A stretch of 64,000 bases of DNA from Chryseobacterium wanjuense (GTDB lineage: Bacteria > Bacteroidota > Bacteroidia > Flavobacteriales > Weeksellaceae), in the NCBI RefSeq assembly GCF_900111495.1, contig NZ_FOIU01000002.1, positions 248,001 to 312,000 of the forward strand, in the 5' to 3' direction. The notes beneath the pieces were generated by a model. The model ran no database searches. It was not told where the DNA came from and saw only the letters and a list, made by a program, of their open reading frames with translations. Position numbers and translations under genes: made by a program. This document shows, in pieces, positions 42,956 through 53,188 of the stretch (its first letter is position 1; the number at the start of each line of letters is the position of its first letter).

Positions 42956-44908
42956 TTAAAACTTCATTTTCTGGATTCTGATAGCATTTAAAATAGCGAG
43001 TAAAGCTACACCGACATCAGCAAAAACAGCCTCCCACATGGTTGCTAAACCTCCTGCTCCGAGAATCAAAACAACAGCCTTCACTGCAAATGCGAGAATA
43101 ATATTCTGCCAAACTATTTTTTTAGTTTGTTTGCCAATATTGATCGCCATTGGGATTTTGCTCGGCATATCATCCTGAATGACCACATCTGCCGTTTCAA
43201 TGGTGGCATCACTTCCAAGTCCGCCCATGGCAATTCCGACATCACTTAACGCGATAACGGGAGCATCATTTACACCATCTCCGACAAAAGCGACAGTTTG
43301 ATTTTTAGCTTTAATTTCTTTGACCTTATTTACTTTATCTTCGGGAAGTAAGTCTCCGTAAGCATTTTGAATTCCCAACTGATCGGCAACGTATTTTACC
43401 ACAGATGTTTTGTCACCGCTCAGCATTGTGGTTTTAACTTTTAATGATTTTAATTTTTTAATTGTCAATTGTGCATCAGGCTTGATAGAATCGGCAATAG
43501 TGAGATACCCGACAAACTTTTTATCGTAAGCAACGGCAATTAAAGTATAGACAATATTTTCAGGTTTAATATCATAATTGATGTTGAATTTATCCAGCAA
43601 TTTAAAATTTCCCACCAATAATTCTTTCCCATTAATAATCGCTTTTAAACCATGCCCTCCAATTTCTTCAACATTTTCCAATTGGATGGAGTGATCAATT
43701 TCTCCTACATATTCATGGATTGCGGTTGCCACGGGATGCGAGCTTTTGCTTTCTAAAGCATTAACGAATTTTAATATTTCATTCTTATCAAATTCTGATT
43801 TAAAATCTACTTCCTGCACTTTGAAAACACCTTCCGTCATGGTTCCGGTTTTATCCATTACCACGTTTTGAATATTCGCTAGAACATCCAAAAAATTACT
43901 TCCTTTAAATAAAATACCGTTTCGGCTTCCCGCTCCGATTCCACCAAAATATCCCAGCGGAATAGAAATCACCAATGCACACGGACAAGAAATTACCAGG
44001 AAAATCAAAGCTCTGTACAGCCAATCCCTGAACTGATAATCTTCAACGAAAAAGTAGGGCAACAAAGTAATTCCTACCGCCAGAAATACGACAATCGGGG
44101 TGTAAACTTTTGCAAATTTTCTAATAAAAAGTTCTGTAGGGGCCTTTTGAGCCGTTGCATTTTGAACCAGTTCGAGAATTTTACTCAATTTACTGTCTTT
44201 GTATGCTGTCGTGACCTTCACCTGACTTATTGTATTCAGATTGATCATCCCCGCTAAGACTGTTTCACCCTTTGTTTTGGTGTCGGGCTTGCTTTCACCG
44301 GTGAGTGCAGCTGTATTGAACGAAGCAGTTTCAGACAATAATTCACCATCTAAACCCAGCTTGTCTCCGGATTTTAATTGAATAATCTCACCAATATTTA
44401 CTTTCTCAGCTTTTATGGTCTCTGGTTTTCCGTCCTTAATAATCGTAACCTCATCGGGACGTTGGTCGAGCAAAGATTTGATATTCCTTTTTGCCCTCGT
44501 CACCGCCATTCCCTGAAAAACCTCGCCAACAGAATAAAAAAGCATTACGGCAACACCTTCCGGATATTCTCCGATGGCAAAAGCACCGACAGTCGCGATT
44601 CCCATCAAGAAAAATTCTGAAAAAACATCGCCATGAACGATACTTTCATAAGCTTCCTTCAAAACCGGCAATCCAACCGGAATGTAAGCGATTAAATACC
44701 AAACCAGACGAATCCAGCCGGTAAACCAATCGGGTTTTATATAATAATCTAAAGCGATTCCTATTAATAATAACGCAAAAGAAATGATCGCGGGAAGAAA
44801 CATCTGAAATGTCGATTTGTCCCCGATTTCATGAGAATGGTCGTGGTCATGACCTTCATGATTGTGATCGTGTTCTTTTTTCGGTTTTGTACTGCAGCAT
44901 TCTTCCAT
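42956..44908 (-). CDS. Heavy-metal P1B-type ATPase (Zn/Cd/Co/Pb export type)
   Basis: 650 residues. A His/Asp-rich N-terminal tail (HDHNHEGHDHDHSHEIGDKS) replaces an HMA domain. Then eight membrane helices, SCPCALV in helix 6, the phosphorylation site DKTGT near residue 352, SSHPVA (P1B signature) and GDGVNDAPVI. The CPC motif and His-rich tail fit divalent metals such as Zn, Cd or Co rather than only Cu. It is the last gene of the operon that starts with the RND-TolC fusion. Confidence 0.9.
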   Translation of the reverse strand: MEECCSTKPKKEHDHNHEGHDHDHSHEIGDKSTFQMFLPAIISFALLLIGIALDYYIKPDWFTGWIRLVWYLIAYIPVGLPVLKEAYESIVHGDVFSEFFLMGIATVGAFAIGEYPEGVAVMLFYSVGEVFQGMAVTRAKRNIKSLLDQRPDEVTIIKDGKPETIKAEKVNIGEIIQLKSGDKLGLDGELLSETASFNTAALTGESKPDTKTKGETVLAGMINLNTISQVKVTTAYKDSKLSKILELVQNATAQKAPTELFIRKFAKVYTPIVVFLAVGITLLPYFFVEDYQFRDWLYRALIFLVISCPCALVISIPLGYFGGIGAGSRNGILFKGSNFLDVLANIQNVVMDKTGTMTEGVFKVQEVDFKSEFDKNEILKFVNALESKSSHPVATAIHEYVGEIDHSIQLENVEEIGGHGLKAIINGKELLVGNFKLLDKFNINYDIKPENIVYTLIAVAYDKKFVGYLTIADSIKPDAQLTIKKLKSLKVKTTMLSGDKTSVVKYVADQLGIQNAYGDLLPEDKVNKVKEIKAKNQTVAFVGDGVNDAPVIALSDVGIAMGGLGSDATIETADVVIQDDMPSKIPMAINIGKQTKKIVWQNIILAFAVKAVVLILGAGGLATMWEAVFADVGVALLAILNAIRIQKMKF

Positions 44909-44953
44909 AACTTAAAAATTTTAATCAAAACTAGACCTAAATCCAATGCAATG

Positions 44954-45373
44954 CTATTGCAAACTTTCCAGACAACTCTCACAAATTCCTTTAGCAAAAA
45001 GCCTTATCTCATCAATCCTGAAATTGGTCTGAATATTTTCAGGAAAGGAAATATCTTCTTTACAGGTCGTCTGTTTGCAGATTTTACAGTAGAAATGAAG
45101 ATGCCAGTCTTTGTGCGTTTTTTCGTCGCAACCATCGTGGCAAAGCTTATATTTTGTTGTCGTATTTTCCTGAATGCTATGAACAATTCCTTTTTCTTCA
45201 AAAGTTTTCAATGTTCTATAAATAGTCGTCCGGTCTGCATTTTCAAAATGATTTTCAATCTCAGACAAAGACAAAGCCGCTTCCTGAGAGCTCAAAAAAT
45301 CATACACCAAAATCCTCATGCTTGTAGGTTTGGTATTTTTATCTATTAATTTATTTTCAATATCTTTTTTCAT
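44954..45373 (-). CDS. Fur-family metal-responsive regulator
   Basis: 139 residues. Winged-helix domain (RILVYDFLSSQEAALSLSEI; DRTTIYRTLKTFEEKGIVHS) then a dimer/metal domain with HDGCDEKTHKDWHLHFYCKI and CKQTTC, closing with CESCLESL. The two CxxC pairs are the structural zinc site and the HxH region the sensing site. Zur-like sensing of zinc, or of another divalent metal, is the likely role. Embedded between the adaptor and ATPase genes, 11 and 45 nt from each, so it probably regulates its own operon. Confidence 0.9.
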   Translation of the reverse strand: MKKDIENKLIDKNTKPTSMRILVYDFLSSQEAALSLSEIENHFENADRTTIYRTLKTFEEKGIVHSIQENTTTKYKLCHDGCDEKTHKDWHLHFYCKICKQTTCKEDISFPENIQTNFRIDEIRLFAKGICESCLESLQ

Positions 45374-45384
45374 GATTTGGAAGA

Positions 45385-46608
45385 TTAATGTTCATGTTCT
45401 CCTGAGTTCGTCAGCTTTGCATTAATAAAAAACGCTCCTTTTGTGGCAATTTTTGCTCCTTCAGGAATAGATTTCACGGGAGTGATCGCGGTATATCCCA
45501 TCTCGGAAGTTCCTTTTACAACCTCAACCCTCTCAAAGTTAGTGGTTTTTTCGTTGTGTTTTTCTTGAGTTTTCCCATCTGTATGTTCTTCTTCTTTTGG
45601 AGCAATCACAATAAAAATATAATCTTTTCCGTCTGCACTGGTTATTGCCGTATTGGGAACTGCAGGCATTAATTGATTATTTAAACTTACAACAGCAGTG
45701 GTATTCATGCCGTCAATCAACCCATTTTTGTTTCCTTTTACTTTACAGTGAATCGGAATGGTTTTGCTTTGATTTTCAAAAGCGGTTCCGATACTGTAAA
45801 CTTCCGCATCATACTCTTCCACAGGATTATTCGTCAGTGTAAAATGAATTTTCTGTCCTACTTTTATCGAAGGTAAATCTTTCTCAAAAACCTGTAAATC
45901 CAGATGTAATGAGCTATTGTCGACAATTTCCGCAACAGGCGACGAAACATCGATATAACTTCCGATCTGCAGCAAAATATTACTGATCGTTCCGCTGATT
46001 GGCGCAGTTACAACCAGTCCGGATTTCAAATTCCTGTTCGAAACACTTCCCGGATTGATTCCCATCATCTGAATCTGCCTTTGAAGAGAAGCTCTTTTAG
46101 TTCGTAATGTTTTTAACTCCGCTTCAGCATTTTGTAGATTTTTTTTCGCTCCGGCGTCATTGTCAAAAAGTTCGCGCTGTCTTCTGTATTCCTGTTCGGC
46201 GAAAGTAATTCTGCTTCCTGCCGTCAGATATTCTTCCTGCAACTGGATAAATTCCGGATTGGCGATTGTAGCAATTACCTGGCCTTTTTTCACAAAATCT
46301 CCGACCTGCACATTCAATGTTTTAATGACACCACCATACAGAGAAGTCGCATTAGCCTTATTGTTATTAGGAACACTGAGCGCCCCGTTGGCTTTGATGG
46401 TAGCGGTAAGCTCCTTCATTTCGATTTGTCCGAGCGATATTCCCACGGCATTCATTTGGTCTTCTGTTAATGAAGCTGTGGTGGAGTTTTCATTTTCTGA
46501 ATGCTCTTCTGTTTTCTCGTTAGCTTCTTGCGCTTTTTCACTTTTATTACAGCTTGCTAGAAAAATTGACAGAAGAATAAGTATGATGATATTTAATTTT
46601 AACTTCAT
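45385..46608 (-). CDS. Heavy-metal RND efflux periplasmic adaptor (CzcB/CusB type)
   Basis: 407 residues. Lipoprotein signal (LNIIILILLSIFLASC), Asp/Glu/His-rich metal-sensing N-terminus (ANEKTEEHSENENSTTASL), barrel-sandwich (ANATSLYGGVIKTLNVQVGD), a coiled hairpin (FAEQEYRRQRELFDND; LKTLRTKRASLQRQIQMMG) and C-terminal beta domains ending GEHEH. Joins the RND pump to the outer-membrane channel. It starts 2 nt before the pump's stop. Confidence 0.92.
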   Translation of the reverse strand: MKLKLNIIILILLSIFLASCNKSEKAQEANEKTEEHSENENSTTASLTEDQMNAVGISLGQIEMKELTATIKANGALSVPNNNKANATSLYGGVIKTLNVQVGDFVKKGQVIATIANPEFIQLQEEYLTAGSRITFAEQEYRRQRELFDNDAGAKKNLQNAEAELKTLRTKRASLQRQIQMMGINPGSVSNRNLKSGLVVTAPISGTISNILLQIGSYIDVSSPVAEIVDNSSLHLDLQVFEKDLPSIKVGQKIHFTLTNNPVEEYDAEVYSIGTAFENQSKTIPIHCKVKGNKNGLIDGMNTTAVVSLNNQLMPAVPNTAITSADGKDYIFIVIAPKEEEHTDGKTQEKHNEKTTNFERVEVVKGTSEMGYTAITPVKSIPEGAKIATKGAFFINAKLTNSGEHEH

Positions 46609-46609
46609 T

Positions 46610-49600
46610 TTATTGATTAATTAAAGAGTTGATGTTGACAACGGTTTGGTTTACCTGTTGAATTGACTGTAGATATTTAAGCTCAATATCCGTAGCGGTC
46701 TGTAAAGCAAAAAGGTATTCTACATAAGAAATCTCACCAGTTTTATAGCCCAACTGAGCCGCTTTTACAATTCTTTGAGCATTAGGAACTGCCTGATTCA
46801 GATAATATTGGTATTGCTGGACATCCTGCTGATACTGATTCAACGAATTTTTTAGTTGAGCATCCAGTTGCTGCTGTTGAAACTTCGCATTGCTTTCCTC
46901 CATCTGTTTTTGCAATTCCAACGATTTAATTCTTGCTTTGGTTGCCCCAAAAGTCAGAGGAATTGCGACTCCCACGGTTACAGAATTGAACCTGTCTCCG
47001 GCTCCGAAGTATTTTTCCTGGCCGTTCAGTGTGTGAAATCCTATCAACGATTGATTTGTATATCCAATACTGAAATCCGGTAAACCTTGTGCTTTTTCAA
47101 CATTTTTATTTTTTTCCAGCACTTCCATATTTTGTTTAAAAATCTGAATGGAAGGGTGATTGGCAACGGTTGCATGGTCTAAAAGATTTTCAATTTTTAA
47201 AGGTTCATAATTCTGAGAAAACGGAACAGAAATTTCTTCATCAATATTTAATAAAACCTTTAAATTTTTATAGGCATTATTCAAATACACTTTATTTTGC
47301 TGAAACAATAAATTGATTTCCCCTTTCTGAGTTTCCGCTGTATTGATTTCAATTTTTTTGATATCTCCGACTTTGAATCTTACCGTTGCAATTCTTATAA
47401 AATCACCATACAAACTGTCCAGATATTGAAGTTTGGCTTGATTATACTGCAGATATTCAATCTGATAAAAATAACTTCGAATTTGTTTGATGAGCTCATT
47501 TTCCGTTAATTGCTTTTCCAGTTTTTTACTTTTAATTTCTTCCTGAATCAATTCTTTTCTGGCTTTAAATAAAGTTGGAAACGGAATACTTTGAGAAATC
47601 GCAAACGACTGATCGAATTTCGGGCTGTTGTATTGTCCCAACTGCGCATTGAAATCCAATTTTGGAAGTTCTTTGGCGGTTGGTTTCAAGGCTTCTGATG
47701 ACTGAATATTTAATTCTTTTGATTTTATTAAAGGATTATTTTTCTGCATCATCTCTATTGCTTCCTGCAAAGAAATCTCACTTGAATTTTGCGCTTCAAC
47801 ATTTTGACTTAAACATAAAAAGCCTATTAAAACAACGATTGTTAAAGGTTTTCCGGAAAATTTATTTTTTAAATTAATTTTAGAATTAAAAATAATATAC
47901 AACATTGGCAATACAAATAATGTAAGGAAAGTCGCCGAAATCAAACCACCGATAACTACCGTTGCCAAAGGTTTCTGAACCTCCGCACCGGCGCTTGTGC
48001 TCACTGCCATCGGTAAAAACCCGAAAGACGCCACTGTTGCAGTCATTAAAACCGGTCGAAGCCTGGTTTTTGTTCCTTCAATCACTCTTTTCAACACATC
48101 GGAAATGCCTTCTTTTTCCAATTGGTTAAAAGTTCCGATTAATACAATTCCGTTCAGCACCGCAACTCCGAACAATGCGATGAATCCTACTCCCGCACTG
48201 ATACTGAAGGGCATTCCTCTCAATAAAAGCGCAAAAATTCCACCAATTGCGCTCATTGGAATCGCAGTGAATATTAAAGCAGCCTGTTTAAACGAATGAA
48301 AGGTAAAATACAGCAACATAAAAATCAACAAAAGCGATACAGGAACTGCGATCGTCAACCGCTGACTGGCTTCTTTTAAATTTTCAAACTGTCCGCCATA
48401 AGTAAAATAATACCCGGATGGAAGTTTTACTTCTTTTTCCAATTTTTGCTGAATATCTTTCACTACGCTTTCAATATCTCTGCCTTTCACATTAAAACCG
48501 ATCACGATCCTGCGTTTTCCTGCTTCACGGCTGATTTGAGCGGGGCCTAGTTTATATTCAATATTAGCAATTTGTGACAACGGCACCTGAGTTCCCGTTT
48601 TGGTAGGAATGATCAGATTGCTTACATCATCAATATCTGTTCTATACACACTGTCAAGCCTTACCACTAAGTCAAAGCGCCTTTCATTTTCAAAAATCTG
48701 TCCTGCTGTTTTCCCGGCAAAAGCTGTGCTCAGGACATCATTCACATCTTCTACATTCAAACCGTAATTGGCAATTCTTGTTCGATCGTAGGTTACATTG
48801 ATTTGGGGTAATCCGCCGACCCTCTCAACCTGTGGAGAAGTTGCACCTTCAACATTTTGAATCACTTTGCTTACTTTATCGGCATATACAGACAACGAAT
48901 CCATATTTTCACCAAAAATTTTCACGGCTACATCCTGCCGGATTCCTGTCATTAATTCATTAAACCTCATCTGGATCGGCTGATTGGCTTCAAAAAAAAC
49001 TCCGGGAATTATCTCCAGTTTTTCCAGCATTTCTTCGGATAATTCCGTGTAAGATTTTTTAGATTTCCATTCGTTTTGAGGTTTTAAAACAATAATTAAA
49101 TCCGATGCTTCCGGCGGCATTGGGTCAGTAGGAACTTCCGCAGAACCTGTTTTTCCAACGACCATTTTCACCTCATCAAACTGTTTAATAATCCTGGAAG
49201 CCTGCATCGAAGTTTCAATACTTTGGCTTAATGAGCTTCCCTGCGGTAAAATACAGTGGAATGCGAAATCCCCCTCCTGCAGCTGAGGAATAAATTCACC
49301 ACCCATTCTAGTGAAAATTAATACTGAAATCGAGAATAAAATAACGGTAATTCCGACAATGAAATATTTAATTGTAATGGCTTTCTGCAATAACGGCTGA
49401 TATATTTTCTGAAGCCTGTTCATCAATTTATCTGAAAAATTTTCTTTATGCGAAATCTTTTTAGAAAGAAAAAGCGCACACATCATCGGAATGTAAGTCA
49501 GGGAAAGTATCAATGCTCCGAGAATGGCAAAACCTACTGTTTTAGCCATAGGAGAAAACATTTTACCTTCGATTCCAGCTAATGTAAGAATCGGAATGTA

Positions 49601-51007
49601 GACAATTAAAATAATAATTTCGCCAAATGCCGCACTCCCCCGGATTTTTGAAGCCGATAAGAAGACTTCTTCGTCCATTTCACTTTGTGTAAGCTTCTGT
49701 ATTGATTTTCTTAAGCCTAAATGATGCAAAGTTGCTTCCACAATAATAACGGCTCCGTCGACAATTAATCCAAAATCGATGGCTCCGAGACTCATTAAAT
49801 TGGCACTCACTCCAAAAACATTCATCATTCCTAAGGCAAATAAAAGCGATAAAGGAATTGCTGACGCCACGATGAGACCTGCTCTGAAATTACCTAGAAA
49901 TAAGACTAAAACGAAGATAACGATCAGCGCTCCTTCAATTAAATTCTTCTCCACCGTTCCAATGGCGCGATCGACCAAATCTGTTCTGTCTAAAAACGCT
50001 TCAATGACAATATCTTCGGGAAGAGATTTCTGAATGGTCGGGATTTTTTCTTTGATTCTATTGACAACATCGTTGCTGTTGGCTCCTTTTAGCATCATTA
50101 CCACTCCACCCACCGCATCGGTTTGTCCGTTGTACGTCATGGCTCCGTATCGCGTTGCATGCCCAAAACGGACGTCAGCGACATCTTTAATAAAAATCGG
50201 AACAACTCCGCTATTTTTTACCGCAATATTTTTCACATCTTCCAGGGAAGTCGCCAAGCCAATTCCACGAATGAAATAGGCATTCGGTTTTTTATCTATG
50301 TAAGCTCCACCTGTATTCTGATTGTTTTTTTCGAGCGCTAAAAAAATATCGGAAACACTCACTCCCATTGCTTTCAGCCGGTCAGGATTTACGGCAACTT
50401 CGTATTGTTTCAGCTCTCCTCCAAAGCTATTGACCTCAGCAACGCCTTCTGTTCCGTTTAATTGTCTTGCGACAATCCAGTCCTGCATGGTGCGGAGATC
50501 TTTCGCATTGTATTTTTTTTCGCTCCCTTTTTTAGGGTGTAAAATATATTGATAAACTTCTCCAAGACCTGTACTGACAGGTGCTAATTCCGGAGTTCCG
50601 ATTCCTTTCGGGATATTTTCTTCGGCTTGTTTTAATCTTTCATTGATTAACTGGCGGGCAAAATAAACATCAACTTTATCTTTGAAAACTACCGTAATCA
50701 CTGACAATCCGAAGCGTGAAATGCTCCTTGTTTCTTCAATATCCGGAACGGTGGCGATACTTTGCTCGATGGGAAAAGTTACCAGCTGCTCCACTTCCTG
50801 TCCGGCTAATGTCGGGCAAACTGTGATAATCTGTACCTGATTGTTGGTGATATCAGGAACCGCATCAATGGAGAGTTTCGTGGCACTCCAGACTCCCCAA
50901 ATGATAAGCAACAAAGTCATTATACCGATAACGATTTTGTTTTTAATACTGAATTTTATGATTTTATCTAACAAATTGAGATTTAATTTGTGATTGTCTG
51001 TCTTCAT
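46610..51007 (-). CDS. CzcA/CusA-family RND pump fused to a TolC-type outer-membrane channel
   Basis: 1465 residues. Residues 1-1040 are a heavy-metal RND proton antiporter (KNKIVIGIMTLLLIIWGVWS first helix; DVYFARQLINERLKQAEENI; FGLIVDGAVIIVEATLHHLG). A signal-like helix (TIVVLIGFLCLSQNVEAQ, ~1055-1072) then leads to a TolC/CzcC domain (ISLQEAIEMMQKNNPLIKS to GEISYVEYLFALQTATDIE). This RND-TolC fusion recurs in Bacteroidetes and merges pump and channel in one polypeptide; cleavage at the internal signal is possible. It is the first gene of a four-gene efflux operon. Confidence 0.9.
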   Translation of the reverse strand: MKTDNHKLNLNLLDKIIKFSIKNKIVIGIMTLLLIIWGVWSATKLSIDAVPDITNNQVQIITVCPTLAGQEVEQLVTFPIEQSIATVPDIEETRSISRFGLSVITVVFKDKVDVYFARQLINERLKQAEENIPKGIGTPELAPVSTGLGEVYQYILHPKKGSEKKYNAKDLRTMQDWIVARQLNGTEGVAEVNSFGGELKQYEVAVNPDRLKAMGVSVSDIFLALEKNNQNTGGAYIDKKPNAYFIRGIGLATSLEDVKNIAVKNSGVVPIFIKDVADVRFGHATRYGAMTYNGQTDAVGGVVMMLKGANSNDVVNRIKEKIPTIQKSLPEDIVIEAFLDRTDLVDRAIGTVEKNLIEGALIVIFVLVLFLGNFRAGLIVASAIPLSLLFALGMMNVFGVSANLMSLGAIDFGLIVDGAVIIVEATLHHLGLRKSIQKLTQSEMDEEVFLSASKIRGSAAFGEIIILIVYIPILTLAGIEGKMFSPMAKTVGFAILGALILSLTYIPMMCALFLSKKISHKENFSDKLMNRLQKIYQPLLQKAITIKYFIVGITVILFSISVLIFTRMGGEFIPQLQEGDFAFHCILPQGSSLSQSIETSMQASRIIKQFDEVKMVVGKTGSAEVPTDPMPPEASDLIIVLKPQNEWKSKKSYTELSEEMLEKLEIIPGVFFEANQPIQMRFNELMTGIRQDVAVKIFGENMDSLSVYADKVSKVIQNVEGATSPQVERVGGLPQINVTYDRTRIANYGLNVEDVNDVLSTAFAGKTAGQIFENERRFDLVVRLDSVYRTDIDDVSNLIIPTKTGTQVPLSQIANIEYKLGPAQISREAGKRRIVIGFNVKGRDIESVVKDIQQKLEKEVKLPSGYYFTYGGQFENLKEASQRLTIAVPVSLLLIFMLLYFTFHSFKQAALIFTAIPMSAIGGIFALLLRGMPFSISAGVGFIALFGVAVLNGIVLIGTFNQLEKEGISDVLKRVIEGTKTRLRPVLMTATVASFGFLPMAVSTSAGAEVQKPLATVVIGGLISATFLTLFVLPMLYIIFNSKINLKNKFSGKPLTIVVLIGFLCLSQNVEAQNSSEISLQEAIEMMQKNNPLIKSKELNIQSSEALKPTAKELPKLDFNAQLGQYNSPKFDQSFAISQSIPFPTLFKARKELIQEEIKSKKLEKQLTENELIKQIRSYFYQIEYLQYNQAKLQYLDSLYGDFIRIATVRFKVGDIKKIEINTAETQKGEINLLFQQNKVYLNNAYKNLKVLLNIDEEISVPFSQNYEPLKIENLLDHATVANHPSIQIFKQNMEVLEKNKNVEKAQGLPDFSIGYTNQSLIGFHTLNGQEKYFGAGDRFNSVTVGVAIPLTFGATKARIKSLELQKQMEESNAKFQQQQLDAQLKNSLNQYQQDVQQYQYYLNQAVPNAQRIVKAAQLGYKTGEISYVEYLFALQTATDIELKYLQSIQQVNQTVVNINSLINQ

Positions 51008-51105
51008 TTTTTAACGCAAAGGCGCTAAGTTTTTTTGACAACTAGCTGTTTTTAAGCTCGCAAAGGTGTTTCACTTAGCAAAGATGCAAAGACAGACAAT
51101 CTGTT
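51008..51105. repeat. Dispersed CGCAAAG-type repeat, copy 2
   Basis: Contains AACGCAAAGGCGCTAAG, GCTCGCAAAGGTGTTTCACT and TAGCAAAGATGCAAAGAC in the gap before the efflux operon. Related to copies at 42165 and 56519. The rest of 51105-51237 shows nothing else. Confidence 0.5.
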
Positions 51106-51237
51106 AATTTTAATTGAGAATATTTTACATTTCTTGTTTGAATAGGAATTAATTCCCTCTAACGTTGAAATGCAAAAATATCATGAAGACCTCTGCAACG
51201 GTATTGCAAAGTTTCATAGAATATTTAAAATCAATAA

Positions 51238-51561
51238 TTAAATCTTAGGAGGCTGCCAGATGTGGTCGTAAACCTGGTAGGCAAAATTGTTCTTCTGGAA
51301 AAGAATTTTTTTTGAAAAATAAAATTGAATCTGTTCGGGGAATGCAATTAAAGGCTCTATTTTAAAAGCCGTAACTGTAATCTGACAGCAATTGCAAATA
51401 CAAAGCGGCGAGCAGATATCTCCTTTATCTTTAGAATGAGATTCTTCAATATTGGAAAACTGTTCTGTTTTTGATGAACCCGACTGTTGATGCACGTCAT
51501 TGCAAGGCATTACAGTTAATACCATGAAATATAGCGCTAAAATGAATCTGAACAGGCTCAT
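51238..51561 (-). CDS. Small Cys-rich protein (DUF6660-like)
   Basis: 107 residues from ATG 51561 (MSLFRFILALYFMVLTVMPC); an upstream start would add 26 residues. The mature part has CSPLCICNCCQ, a Cys cluster, and a C-terminus IWQPPKI. The size, cysteine cluster and place before a CusA-type pump fit the DUF6660 family; a metal-binding exported role is inference. Confidence 0.68.
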   Translation of the reverse strand: MSLFRFILALYFMVLTVMPCNDVHQQSGSSKTEQFSNIEESHSKDKGDICSPLCICNCCQITVTAFKIEPLIAFPEQIQFYFSKKILFQKNNFAYQVYDHIWQPPKI

Positions 51562-51622
51562 ATTGACAAAGATAAATATTTTTGTGAAACCGTTCCGGAT
51601 ATTATAGAATTTTAACTTAAAA

Positions 51623-51650
51623 CAAAAAAGCCACCGCAAAAGCGGTGACT
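51623..51650 (-). terminator. Terminator of the SusC/SusD operon
   Basis: On the minus strand, stem AGTCACCGC/GCGGTGGCT with TTTT loop is followed by six T. The minus-strand Cys-rich gene starts beyond it. Confidence 0.85.
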
Positions 51651-51677
51651 CCCCATGAGAAATTTAAAAAACTATCA

Positions 51678-53171
51678 CTATAAATTCGGGTTATTCTCCA
51701 CCTCCTTCTGCGGAATCGAGAACAAATAATATCTGCTGTTCGCTACAAAAGCCGACTGATCCGGGAAAGCAAAAATAGTGTGCCCTCTTCCGTTAACGTT
51801 TTTCACAATACCATCCGGAGTCGTAATCTGCACCTGAATCGGTTGTCCGTTTGCATTGGTGTAAGGCTTTCTTACGACCGTTCCCTGCGTTCGGATGATA
51901 TCTGATAACGAAAATCCTTCCCCGAACAATTCCTTTCTTCTTTCAATTAAAACTTCTTTAATCACATCATTTTGGGCTAAAGAACCTGAATATTGATTGG
52001 CATTTCTTGCAGATTTCAATTGATTTAAAACCGTTACCGCATTTGTAATATTCCCATTTCTGGCTTCCGCTTCGGCTTCGATTAAATACATTTCCGCAGC
52101 TCTCATGTAAACGATATCGGCAATTAAATTGGCCTTAAATTTAAACTTAGCATATCTCAAAAGCCCTTCCCTTCCTGGGTTTCCATCCCATGAAAACAGG
52201 GAATAACGGATATCATTGGTATCAAACAAATCTTTGAAATAAGGATCTGCCATGAAGCTGTAATAATAACTTCCCGAAGACGAAACATCCAAAAAGTGGA
52301 AGGCATAGCTTTCACCCGACTGTTCCTGCGTTTGTCCGTGCCCCCAAATCCATTCTCCGTTGCTGATATCGTTGAAACCTTCTTTGTATTTTTCAGCGGT
52401 CATTAAAGCATAGCCGTTTCTTGCAATTTTTGCGGAAACGATAGCTTTTGTCCAGTCTCCTGTATTCAAATAAACTCTTGCTAATAAACCGTTTACAACC
52501 GATCTGTCGATTTTATCTTTATTATTTCTTGAATAATTTTGAAGTAAATTGTCTGCATCTGTCAGATCACTTTTAATTAAAGTATAAATTTCTTCAAGAC
52601 TTGCCTTTTTCTTTCCAACTGAGCTTGTCGTGGTTGGTTCTGTGTAAATCGGGGCCGTCAATGCATCTTTATCTTTCAAATAACTGAACTGGTAAAAACT
52701 CGCCAGATTAAAATAACAAAATGCTCTCAAAGCTTTTGCCTGACCTTTCACCTGATTTTTTTTCTCCTGACTTCCTTCAACACTATCAATTCTTGCCAAC
52801 ACATTATTCATGTTATTAATGGTAGAATACAGCAGGCTCCAGATGAAAAGTGGCCGGCTTCCCGTGTTATTCACCAAATCTGTAAAGGCGTAAGCTCCCG
52901 GAAAACCATATTTATTGGTCAAAACCGCCACGTCACTTCCCATTGCATCGCTTGTTCTCAACACCGTTGAATATCCGATGTTTGCGTAAGTTGTTCCGTC
53001 ATCATTAAATTTAGCCCACGTTCCGTTGATTACTGTTTCCGCACTTTCAGCTGTTTTAAAAACTTCCGCTTCGTTTGCCTGGTTGGTCGGAGCAGTTTCC
53101 AGATCATTTTCACAACTGATTAAAGACAATGCTGTGATGAATGCAAAAGATAAATATTTTAATTTTTTCAT
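51678..53171 (-). CDS. SusD/RagB-family nutrient-binding lipoprotein
   Basis: 497 residues. Lipoprotein signal (KKLKYLSFAFITALSLISC), a tetratricopeptide-like helical body (KALRAFCYFNLASFYQFSYL; AEMYLIEAEAEARNGNITNA) and the usual RRKELFGEGFSLSDIIR near the end. It forms the lid of the SusC channel. It follows susC with an 17-bp gap, downstream of a SAM-I riboswitch. The substrate cannot be read from the sequence; regulation suggests a methionine-related or sulfur compound. Confidence 0.9.
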   Translation of the reverse strand: MKKLKYLSFAFITALSLISCENDLETAPTNQANEAEVFKTAESAETVINGTWAKFNDDGTTYANIGYSTVLRTSDAMGSDVAVLTNKYGFPGAYAFTDLVNNTGSRPLFIWSLLYSTINNMNNVLARIDSVEGSQEKKNQVKGQAKALRAFCYFNLASFYQFSYLKDKDALTAPIYTEPTTTSSVGKKKASLEEIYTLIKSDLTDADNLLQNYSRNNKDKIDRSVVNGLLARVYLNTGDWTKAIVSAKIARNGYALMTAEKYKEGFNDISNGEWIWGHGQTQEQSGESYAFHFLDVSSSGSYYYSFMADPYFKDLFDTNDIRYSLFSWDGNPGREGLLRYAKFKFKANLIADIVYMRAAEMYLIEAEAEARNGNITNAVTVLNQLKSARNANQYSGSLAQNDVIKEVLIERRKELFGEGFSLSDIIRTQGTVVRKPYTNANGQPIQVQITTPDGIVKNVNGRGHTIFAFPDQSAFVANSRYYLFSIPQKEVENNPNL

Positions 53172-53188
53172 TGTTTTAAATTTAAATG

